Source of the DNA: DASXHD01 sp036488725
Lineage (GTDB): Bacteria; Myxococcota_A; Polyangia; Polyangiales; Polyangiaceae
NCBI GenBank assembly: GCA_036488725.1
Contig: DASXHD010000129.1
Coordinates: forward strand, 62,001 to 126,000
Length of the DNA stretch: 64,000 bases
Reading direction: 5' to 3'
Shown here: in pieces, positions 35,833 to 43,335 of the stretch
How the letters are laid out: every line of letters begins with the position of its first letter
Position numbering within the stretch: the first letter of the stretch is position 1
Translations under genes and position numbers: made by a program
The notes under the pieces: generated by a model
What the model was told of the DNA's origin: nothing
Databases searched by the model: none
Seen by the model: only the letters and a program-made list of their open reading frames with translations

Positions 35833-36246
35833 ATGGACGTTCTTCGTTCGGTCGTGCTCGCGCCGCTCATGTTACTTGCATTCTGCAACGAAAATGCGTC
35901 GAAAAATCAGCCCTCCGGCGCGCCTTCAGCGACCGGGCCGGCGACCGTCGCGGCGCAGTCGCCCGAGGCCGAGGCGAAAGACATCTTCAAAGTTCGCTGC
36001 GCGATGTGCCACGGGCCGAGCGGCAACGGCGACGGACCGACCGCGGCCACGTTGAACCCGAAGCCGCGCGACTTCGGGGCCAAAGACTGGCAGAAGTCGG
36101 TGACCGACTCGCAGCTCCGCGCCATCATCGTGGGCGGCGGCACGTCGGTCGGCAAGAGCCCGCTCATGCCGTCGAATCCCGATTTGAACGACAAGCCTGC
36201 CGTCGCCGACGAGCTCGTGAAGATCGTCCGCGGCTTTGGGAAATGA
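35833..36246 (+). CDS. Monoheme cytochrome c, lipoprotein
   Basis: A 137-residue exported c-type cytochrome. A hydrophobic leader ends in LLAFC|N, a likely lipidation site, followed by a Ser/Ala/Pro linker. The heme site is CAMCH (about residue 56), and a probable axial Met is in SPLMPSNPDLND. FKVRCAMCHGPSGNGDGPT is typical of small class I cytochromes. ATG 35833 begins the signal peptide. Its stop overlaps the M3 peptidase gene by four bases; the functional reason for the pairing is unclear. Confidence 0.85.
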   Translation: MDVLRSVVLAPLMLLAFCNENASKNQPSGAPSATGPATVAAQSPEAEAKDIFKVRCAMCHGPSGNGDGPTAATLNPKPRDFGAKDWQKSVTDSQLRAIIVGGGTSVGKSPLMPSNPDLNDKPAVADELVKIVRGFGK

Positions 36247-38078
36247 AAATGAGCCTGTTCCAAGATCTCAACGCCAGCTACCTCGCCGCGCACGTCGCCA
36301 AAGAGGACGCGTTTTGGGCGCAAAAAATGGGCCTCGGCGGATACGTCGAAGGGACGTTCGAGAAAGCCGAGAACGAGCTTCGCCACTGGACGAGCGACGC
36401 GGACACCCTCGCGCGCGTGAGACGCGAGCTCGAGCGAGCGGATCTGTCCGCCGAAGAGCGCGCCGGGCTCGAAGGTTGGAAACATTTTTTCGAGGCGAAC
36501 GTCGTCGAGCCGGACGAAGCCAAGCGCATCGCCAAAGATCTCGTCACGAAAGAAGGCGAGCTCGAACGCTCGCGCGCGTCGATGAAGCTCGGCTACGTCG
36601 ACCCGACCTCGGGACGGCGCGTCGACTCCGATTACTTGAAGCTCGCGCTCGTCATTCGTACGAACGAAGACGAAGCGACGCGACGCGCGGCGCACGCGGG
36701 CATGGGCGAGATCGAACCGCACGTTCTCCGCCACGGTTTTTTGGAAATCGTTCGCGAGCGAAACCGACTCGGCCGCATGCTGGGCTACGCCGATTATTAC
36801 GATTACAAAGTTTCGCGCAACGAGGGCTTCGGAAAGAAAAAGCTCTTCGAGCTGCTCGACGAGCTCGAGCGCGGCACGCGCGAGCCGGCCAAGCGCGCCA
36901 TCGAGGGCCTCCAAAAAGAAAAAGGGAAGGGCGCGAGCGAGGCGCACAACTTCGGATTTTTCACGTCGGGCGCGCTCACGCAGCAGCTCGATCCGTATTT
37001 CGGTTTCGAGTCGGCGCTCGGACGCTGGGGCCGGAGCTTCATGGCGCTCGGCATTCGCTACCACGGCGCGACGCTCACGCTCGATCTCCTCTCGCGCGCT
37101 GGCAAATACGAAAACGGCTTCATGCACGGGCCGTTTCCGGGATTCGTCGACCGCGGAAAGTATCGACCGGCGCGCATCAACTTCACCTCGCTCGGCTCGC
37201 CCGGGCAAATCGGCGCCGGCTACGTGATGGTGCAGACGCTCTTTCACGAAGGCGGCCACGCGGCGCACTTCTCGAACATCTTCATGCCCGCGCCGTGCTT
37301 CTCGCAGGAGTTCGCGCCGACGTCGGTCGCTTACGCCGAGACGCAGTCGATGTTTTGCGACAGCCTCGTCGGCGACGCCGACTGGCGCGTCCGCTACGCG
37401 AAAGATCGCGCCGGCAAAGCGATGCCGCGCGAGCTCATCGACGAAGCGACGCGACGCAAACAGCGCTTCATGGCGAACGGCGTGCGGCAGCTCCTGCTCG
37501 TTCCGTACGTCGAGCGGATGATTTACGAGCTCGCCGACGCCGAGCTCGACGCCGAGACGGTCATTCGCCGCACGCGCGAAATCGAGCGCGAGCTACTCTT
37601 TCTCAGCGCGAGCTCGCGGCCGACGCTGAGCATTCCGCACCTCATTTCGGGCGAGAGCTCGGCCTACTATCACGGCTACGTGCTCGCCGAGATGGCGGTC
37701 CAGCAAACGCGTGCATTCTTCACGCATCGCGACGGGCACCTGCTCGACAACCCGCGCATCGGGCCGGACCTCGCCGAGCACTATTGGAAGCCGGGGAACG
37801 CGAAGACGTTCTTCGCGCTCGTGGGCGATCTCACCGGCGAGACGCTCTCTCCGAAGGCGCTCATCGAGGAGTGCGCCAAAGACGTGCCGGCCGCGCTCGA
37901 CGAAGCGGGTCGCGCGATCGAACGCGAAAAAGGAATTCCGAAATTCAGCGGCGCGGTCGACCTCGACGCGCGCATCGCGCTCGTCCACGGCGACGAGAAG
38001 ATCGCGTCCAACGATCGCGGCGAGAGCTTCGAGCAGATCGAATCGAGCTTCGCCGCGTGGCTCTCGCGCCACGCATGA
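36243..38078 (+). CDS. M3-family zinc metallopeptidase (oligoendopeptidase F-like)
   Basis: A 611-residue cytoplasmic peptidase without a signal sequence. The zinc motif HEGGHAAHFSN (HExxH, about residue 337) and a downstream Glu in the FAPTSVAYAETQSMFCDS region identify family M3, which cuts short peptides. Length is normal for oligoendopeptidase F. ATG 36243 overlaps the cytochrome stop (ATGA), and the end overlaps the start of a tiny lipoprotein gene. Substrate range is not evident. Confidence 0.88.
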   Translation: MKMSLFQDLNASYLAAHVAKEDAFWAQKMGLGGYVEGTFEKAENELRHWTSDADTLARVRRELERADLSAEERAGLEGWKHFFEANVVEPDEAKRIAKDLVTKEGELERSRASMKLGYVDPTSGRRVDSDYLKLALVIRTNEDEATRRAAHAGMGEIEPHVLRHGFLEIVRERNRLGRMLGYADYYDYKVSRNEGFGKKKLFELLDELERGTREPAKRAIEGLQKEKGKGASEAHNFGFFTSGALTQQLDPYFGFESALGRWGRSFMALGIRYHGATLTLDLLSRAGKYENGFMHGPFPGFVDRGKYRPARINFTSLGSPGQIGAGYVMVQTLFHEGGHAAHFSNIFMPAPCFSQEFAPTSVAYAETQSMFCDSLVGDADWRVRYAKDRAGKAMPRELIDEATRRKQRFMANGVRQLLLVPYVERMIYELADAELDAETVIRRTREIERELLFLSASSRPTLSIPHLISGESSAYYHGYVLAEMAVQQTRAFFTHRDGHLLDNPRIGPDLAEHYWKPGNAKTFFALVGDLTGETLSPKALIEECAKDVPAALDEAGRAIEREKGIPKFSGAVDLDARIALVHGDEKIASNDRGESFEQIESSFAAWLSRHA

Positions 38079-38242
38079 ATCGAGCTGCGCTCGTTTTGTT
38101 GCTGCTTCCGCTCGCCTGCAAGTCCGAGCCGACGCCGCCGCACGTCTCGCCCGAGGCAGTCGCACTGAGCGCGACTGCGGCTTCGTCGTCCTCGAGCGAT
38201 GCGAGCGCCGCGGCGAAGCCTCCGCGCGTCCCGGGGCGCTGA
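38075..38242 (+). CDS. Very small lipoprotein
   Basis: A 55-residue predicted lipoprotein. MNRAALVLLLLPLAC is a compact lipoprotein signal with Cys at 15, followed by a Pro/Ser/Ala-rich mature stretch. ATG 38075 overlaps the peptidase stop (ATGA), which supports it as a real coupled gene. Nothing in it suggests an activity; it ends four bases from a convergent gene. Confidence 0.6.
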   Translation: MNRAALVLLLLPLACKSEPTPPHVSPEAVALSATAASSSSSDASAAAKPPRVPGR

Positions 38243-38246
38243 GCGT

Positions 38247-39317
38247 TCAGAATCCGCTCGGGATGTGCTTCGCGGTGTTCACGTACGGCGAATGGTTCGC
38301 GCCCCACGTGAGGTGCTGCCGAAAGAGATAACGCGTTTTGTCGCCTTGTTTGCTGCGCGCGGCCGCCGCGAAGACGATCCAGTTTCCGGAGCTCCCGAGC
38401 CACGCGGCGCCGCCGGGCCCGCCGTGGGCGAACGTCGCGTCGTTCTTCGCTTGCATCACTTGCGCGACGCCGCGATCTTCGGCGCTCGCGATGCGCCAGC
38501 CGCCCGCGCTCCGGCAGAGCGCGCCGCACGTGCTGAAGGCGTGCCCCGTCGCGTACGTCGAGTCGGCCCACGCCGCGCCCGAGTAGAGCATGTGCCAGAC
38601 GCCGGTCTGCGGGTTCTCCCAGACCGACGGATTTTCGCGCACGTGCTGCTCCCAGCCGTTCATGTCGTATCCGTCGAAGAGCTTCACCGGCTCGCCTGCG
38701 ATCGCCAGCGCGTCGCCTCCGAGCGCGGCGCCGTTGATCGCCGATTGCGCGGTGCCGCCGTAGCTCTTCCAGTAGAGCCAATGCGCGCCGCCGCTGCCCG
38801 TGACGAGCCCCGGGTCGATGTGGTGCTCGCCGTTCGCCGCCGCGCGCTTTCCATAACGTTCGAACGTCCACGGCCCGGTCGGCGACGGGCCCGAAAAGAC
38901 CGCGAGCGAACGACGGTCGTCCGAAGCTTGGTTGCCGTCCTCGACCGAGACCCAAAGCGCGTACGTCTTTTTGCTCGGCAAATAAAGGATCGACGGCGCC
39001 CACCACGTATTCGTGTTCCGGCCGAGCGCGTTCAGCGATCCGAAATGGAATACGAGCGAGCTCGCGGCGTCGCTGAAGCTCGTCCAGTCCGAAGTCTTCC
39101 AGACGTGATTCATCCCGGTGCAGTAGACGAACCAGGTTTTTTCGTCGTTCGCCGTCGAGATGGGCGCCGGGTCGGCGCAGGGCATCGGCTTGCCGGCGTT
39201 CATCAAGAGGAGCGCGTCGTCGGTCGTGCCGAGGTCGTCGGATGCGTCGCCGGAGCAGCCGGCGAGCGCGAGGTACGCGAGCACGCCGCACGCGGAGAGA
39301 ATTCGAGCGGGATTCAT
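38247..39317 (-). CDS. Glycoside hydrolase family 43-like lipoprotein
   Basis: A 356-residue secreted protein with lipobox LAGC|S (about residue 21). The mature part reads as a five-bladed propeller: CADPAPISTANDEKTWFVY (blade 1 with the candidate catalytic Asp), NTWWAPSILYL, HHIDPGLVTGSGGAHWLYW and ENPSVW. These match GH43/GH32-clan enzymes, which remove arabinose or xylose from plant polymers. The exact sugar is not readable. The longer upstream frame is not used because ATG 39317 starts a good signal peptide. It is divergent from the DUF2330 genes. Confidence 0.78.
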   Translation of the reverse strand: MNPARILSACGVLAYLALAGCSGDASDDLGTTDDALLLMNAGKPMPCADPAPISTANDEKTWFVYCTGMNHVWKTSDWTSFSDAASSLVFHFGSLNALGRNTNTWWAPSILYLPSKKTYALWVSVEDGNQASDDRRSLAVFSGPSPTGPWTFERYGKRAAANGEHHIDPGLVTGSGGAHWLYWKSYGGTAQSAINGAALGGDALAIAGEPVKLFDGYDMNGWEQHVRENPSVWENPQTGVWHMLYSGAAWADSTYATGHAFSTCGALCRSAGGWRIASAEDRGVAQVMQAKNDATFAHGGPGGAAWLGSSGNWIVFAAAARSKQGDKTRYLFRQHLTWGANHSPYVNTAKHIPSGF

Positions 39318-39584
39318 GCGCGGCTGCTTTGCGATGGTCGTGCCTGCTGCGAGCGGGGCTGATCTTCGCGTTTGGCCGCGAATTTTCGCGCTCCACCGCG
39401 CGCCCGGCCCGTCGTCGTCGTTCGGACGGTCCGTTCCCCTGAGTCGCGCGTGCTCGAACGGATCGCGATCGATCCCTGTGCCGCGCTGGGCCACGGCGGA
39501 TGAAGCTGTCAGGGTCGCGTGACGCGCGTTCGTACGATTTCGCGCGTTTGAGCCGCGGCATCGCACGTGCAGTGCGCGAGCGTC
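39318..39584. other. 267-base intergenic region between divergent genes
   Basis: This gap separates the GH43-like gene from the first DUF2330 gene. I see no gene in it and no start-proximal TAnnnT box on either side. The only structure noted is a short inverted repeat, CGGAC-G-GTCCG, at 39423-39433. Confidence 0.5.
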
Positions 39585-40925
39585 ATGCGAAGCTTTGTTT
39601 TGGGCGCGGGCGCGGTTGCGTGCCTTTTGATTTTCGGCGACACGCCGGCGCGCGCGTGCGGCGGATGTTTTCACCCGCCGACGCAGAACCCGACGGTGGT
39701 CACCGATCACCGGATGATCCTCAGCGTCTCGCTCGATCAAACGACGCTCTACGATCAGATCGAATATTCGGGCTCGCCCGACTCGTTCGCCTGGGTCCTC
39801 CCGATCGCCGGAACCGCGACGGTCGGTCTCTCGGCCGACGTCGTCTTCGACGCGCTTCAAACGCTGACGCAAACGACCATCTACGCGCCCGCCACGAATT
39901 GCCCGCCGCCGCCGTCGAATTGTGCCTTTGGTGGCGCCGCCGCCGACGCGGGCGCCGCGTTCGAAGACGCGGGCGTCACCGTGCTCAAGCAAGAAGTCGT
40001 CGGGCCCTACGAGACCGTGCAGCTCGCGAGCTCGGATCCGCAAGCGCTCGACAACTGGCTCACCGGCCACGGCTACACCGTCCCGCCCGACATCGAGCCG
40101 ATCATTCAAGCCTACGTGAGCGAGGGCATGGACTTCCTCGCGATGAAGCTCGTGCCCGGCGCGTCGGTGCAGTCGATGCGGCCGGTGCGCGTCACGACCG
40201 CGGGCGCGTCGCCGGTGTTGCCGCTTCGCATGGTCGCCGCGGGCACCGGCACGAGCGTCGGCGTCACGCTTTGGATCATCGGCGAGGGACGCTACGAGCC
40301 GGCGAACTTTCCGTTCTTCCGCATCCAAGACAGCGAGCTCGTCTGGGACTGGCAATCGCAATCGAGCAACTACACGACGCTCCGCCAACAAAAAGAACAA
40401 GCGTCCGGCGGCACCGCTTGGGAAATCGAGAGCTCACTTCCGCTCGACGTCGGCGCGCTCACGAACGTCGTCGACAACGGCGGCTACTCGTATCCGTATT
40501 ACGGATACGACGCGGGCATCGATTATTTGCCGACGACCGCGCCCGACGGCGGCGCGGGCGAGTCCGCCTCGCAAGTGCGCGACGACGATCTCGCCGCGCT
40601 CTTCGAGGGCATGACGCCGAGCAACGTGCGCGTCACGCGCATTCGGTCCGATCTCTCGCGCGCGGCGCTCGCGCAAGACCTCACGCTGCAAGCCTCGGCC
40701 GACCAGAGCCCGCTCACGAACTTGCGCTACGTGACCGCCGCGACCGGCTCGCCGGTTTGCCCGAGCTACGGCTTCTGCAACGGCCAGAACGGCGACGACA
40801 ACGGCTCGATGGTCGGAGGGGGCTGCGCGATCGCGCCCGAGGGCGACGCGAGCGGAACGCTCTTCGCGTTCTTCGGCATCGTCGGCATGGCGCTCTCGGG
40901 CCTGGCGCGAAGGCGAAAACGCTGA
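39585..40925 (+). CDS. DUF2330 protein with MYXO-CTERM-like tail
   Basis: A 446-residue exported protein. The signal peptide ends near ARACGGCFHPP, the Cys-rich start typical of DUF2330. The body has FAWVLPIAGT and LPLRMVAAGTGTSVGVTLW. The C-terminus has a MYXO-CTERM-type arrangement: Cys in GGGCAIAP, a hydrophobic helix (TLFAFFGIVGMALSGLA) and RRRKR. Such tails anchor or sort proteins to the myxobacterial surface. DUF2330 has no known activity. ATG 39585 begins the signal peptide. A paralogue follows after 12 bases. Confidence 0.8.
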   Translation: MRSFVLGAGAVACLLIFGDTPARACGGCFHPPTQNPTVVTDHRMILSVSLDQTTLYDQIEYSGSPDSFAWVLPIAGTATVGLSADVVFDALQTLTQTTIYAPATNCPPPPSNCAFGGAAADAGAAFEDAGVTVLKQEVVGPYETVQLASSDPQALDNWLTGHGYTVPPDIEPIIQAYVSEGMDFLAMKLVPGASVQSMRPVRVTTAGASPVLPLRMVAAGTGTSVGVTLWIIGEGRYEPANFPFFRIQDSELVWDWQSQSSNYTTLRQQKEQASGGTAWEIESSLPLDVGALTNVVDNGGYSYPYYGYDAGIDYLPTTAPDGGAGESASQVRDDDLAALFEGMTPSNVRVTRIRSDLSRAALAQDLTLQASADQSPLTNLRYVTAATGSPVCPSYGFCNGQNGDDNGSMVGGGCAIAPEGDASGTLFAFFGIVGMALSGLARRRKR

Positions 40926-40937
40926 CAAGATCGGCCC

Positions 40938-42350
40938 ATGCTTATTCGTACTCTTATGCTGGGCGCGCTCGGCGCGCTCGCCGTCGTTCCCTTCACCGAG
41001 CAGCCCGCGCGCGCGTGCGGCGGCTGCTTTCGCCCACAACAAGTCGTCAGCGCCGTGAACGCGCACCGCATGGTGTTCTCCGTTTCACAAGCGCAGACCA
41101 TTCTCTGGGATCAGTTCACGTACAGCGGCGACCCGCAGGATTTCGCCTGGGTCCTCCCGGTCCACGCCGATGGCGTGAAGGTGGAGCTCGCGCACGACGA
41201 GTTCATCGCGTCGATCGACGCGTACACCTCGCCGGTGATCATCGGCCCACAAAATTCGAGCAGCGGCAGCTTCGCATGTGGCGGCGCGAACGCCTCGTTT
41301 GCGCCGGGCGACAACGGCGGCGGCGTGCAAGTCGTCAATCAACAGATCGTCGGACCCTACGAGGTCGCGACGCTGCGCTCGACCGATCCCGGCGCGCTCG
41401 ACGCGTGGCTCGGGTCGCACGGCTACGACATCCCGAGCTCGATCGAGCCGACGATCGCCGCGTACGTCGGCGAGGGCTTCGACTTCATCGCGCTGCGACT
41501 TCTGCCCGGCCAAGGCGTCGGCGCGATGCAGCCGGTTCGCGTGGTCACGCAAGGCGCCGACCCGACGCTTCCGCTCCGCATGGTCGCCGCCGGCATCGGG
41601 AGCGACGTTTCGATTTTGCTCTTCGTCATCTCCGAAGGTCGCTACGAGGCGGCGAACTTCAACAACACCCAAGTCGACTTCTCGCAGCTCGAGTGGAACA
41701 AGAACACGGCGAAGTCGAACTACGACACGCTGATTCAGAACGCGATGACGAGCGGCGACGGCCGCAACTTCACCATCGAATACTCGGGCCCGCTCAGCGA
41801 CACGACGCAATACGGGTTCGGCACGTTCGGCGGGACCTACTACCAAGCGGCGACTTCGTCGGGGAAGTGCCCGTACACCGGCATTCACGGCCCGGATTTT
41901 CCGTCGGTGAACCCGTTCGACGCGAGCTTCGCGCTCGACGCGGAAACCGGCGACGCGCAGAACGACGACGCGCAAGCCGACGACGCGGGCGCGGCCGACG
42001 ACGCTGCGGCGCCGAGCGACGCGGGCTCCGACGCGAGCACGCCGGATCTCGGCACGCTCGCCGCGCCGTACGACCCGTGTCTCTACGACGACTACACCGC
42101 GGCGACCGCCGGAATGAACCCGAGCGACGTCGTCGTCACGCGTCTTCGCGCCGACCTCAAAGCGAGCGCGCTCGATCAGGATTTGCGCGTTCAAGCTTCC
42201 GCCGATCAATCGGCTTACTCGAACGTGCATTATGCAACGAGCACGGGCGACGGTTGCTCGACCTCCGACGGGCCGCCGGATCGCGGCGTCGTCATCGTCG
42301 GGCTCGGCGCGCTCGCGGCGGTGCTCGTCTCGCGGCGGCGACGCGCGTGA
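40938..42350 (+). CDS. DUF2330 protein, tandem paralogue with MYXO-CTERM-like tail
   Basis: A 470-residue paralogue of the preceding protein. Shared blocks include ARACGGCF at the signal cleavage, FAWVLPVHADG, LPLRMVAAGIGSDV and ASADQS near the end. It differs by an Asp/Ala-rich insert (DAETGDAQNDDAQADDAGAA, about residues 335-370), which resembles Ca-binding or unstructured linkers. The tail has Cys in GDGCSTSD, a hydrophobic helix and RRRRA. The tandem arrangement shows local duplication followed by divergence. The 3' end overlaps the next gene by four bases. Confidence 0.8.
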   Translation: MLIRTLMLGALGALAVVPFTEQPARACGGCFRPQQVVSAVNAHRMVFSVSQAQTILWDQFTYSGDPQDFAWVLPVHADGVKVELAHDEFIASIDAYTSPVIIGPQNSSSGSFACGGANASFAPGDNGGGVQVVNQQIVGPYEVATLRSTDPGALDAWLGSHGYDIPSSIEPTIAAYVGEGFDFIALRLLPGQGVGAMQPVRVVTQGADPTLPLRMVAAGIGSDVSILLFVISEGRYEAANFNNTQVDFSQLEWNKNTAKSNYDTLIQNAMTSGDGRNFTIEYSGPLSDTTQYGFGTFGGTYYQAATSSGKCPYTGIHGPDFPSVNPFDASFALDAETGDAQNDDAQADDAGAADDAAAPSDAGSDASTPDLGTLAAPYDPCLYDDYTAATAGMNPSDVVVTRLRADLKASALDQDLRVQASADQSAYSNVHYATSTGDGCSTSDGPPDRGVVIVGLGALAAVLVSRRRRA

Positions 42351-43333
42351 AGCGGGCAGCGCTCGCGCTGCTCGTGATGGGATGCGCCTGCGGTCCCTCG
42401 TCGGGAACATCGTGGCAGCCGGCCGCGTTCGACGCGAGCTCGTTCGGCTGGCTGCTCGACACGTGCGGCGCGTCGCCGGACGATCTCTACGCCGTCGGCG
42501 GCACGGAATCGTCGGGCGCCGCGATGCACTTCGACGGAAAATCGTGGTCCCCGGTCTCGCTCGGCGCGCCGGTGCCGCTCCTCAATTGGTGCCACGCGTT
42601 TTCGTCGAGCGACGTCGCGATGGTCGGAAATTCCGGCACCGTGCTGCACTTCGACGGAAATGCGTGGAATCTACAAGCAACGCCGACGACCCAAAATTTA
42701 TGGGGTGTTTGGGGCGCGTCGCCGTCGGATCTTTGGTCGGTCGGAGGCGACGGGCTCGCCGACGGCCAGGCAACGCTCTTGCATTGGGACGGCTCGCAAT
42801 GGTCATCGGTCACATTGCCGGCGCTTCAAAAAGTCGGAGTCGATCAACTCCTCAAAGTGTGGGGAACGAGCGCGAGCAACGTGTATGTCGTGGGACAGCG
42901 CGGGGTCGTGCTGCACTTCGACGGCTCGACGTGGGAGGAACAGCTCGTGGGAGCGAGTGACGATCTCGTTTCCCTCTGGGGCTCGGGCCCTGATCGCATT
43001 GTCGCGGTCGGCGGTCGATCGAATGCCATCGTGAGCGTCTGGGACGGCGCGTCGTGGAAGACGACGTCGCTCGCGCCCACGCCCGGCTTGAACGGCGTGT
43101 GGATGCGCGAGCCCGGCGTCGCGCACGTCGTCGGCACGTACGGCACGCTCGGCGATCTCGATCTCGCGACGATGACGCTCACGACCGTCGCGCCGCCGAC
43201 GTCGCTCGACTTTCATTCGATCTTCGGTGACGCGAGCGGCCGCGTGCACGCGGTCGGCGGAAATCTCGCGGACGCCAATCCGCCTTCTTATCAGGGTGTG
43301 GCTTACGAACGCTTGCTTGGATCCGGGGAGTGA
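42347..43333 (+). CDS. Lipoprotein with WG-repeat beta-propeller
   Basis: A 328-residue exported protein. GTG 42347 (GTGA overlap) begins a lipoprotein signal with Cys in VMGC|A. The mature part repeats a 40-50 residue unit of the form W-G-(A/T)-S-x-S-(D/N)-(L/V)-(W/Y)-x-V-G followed by a short strand ending in LHFDG or LHWDG. Examples are VWGASPSDLWSVGG and VWGTSASNVYVVGQ. Such repeats build a propeller and are frequent in myxobacterial surface lipoproteins. The ligand is unknown. It is directly upstream of the tetraheme gene. Confidence 0.7.
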   Translation: MKRAALALLVMGCACGPSSGTSWQPAAFDASSFGWLLDTCGASPDDLYAVGGTESSGAAMHFDGKSWSPVSLGAPVPLLNWCHAFSSSDVAMVGNSGTVLHFDGNAWNLQATPTTQNLWGVWGASPSDLWSVGGDGLADGQATLLHWDGSQWSSVTLPALQKVGVDQLLKVWGTSASNVYVVGQRGVVLHFDGSTWEEQLVGASDDLVSLWGSGPDRIVAVGGRSNAIVSVWDGASWKTTSLAPTPGLNGVWMREPGVAHVVGTYGTLGDLDLATMTLTTVAPPTSLDFHSIFGDASGRVHAVGGNLADANPPSYQGVAYERLLGSGE

Positions 43334-43335
43334 CG

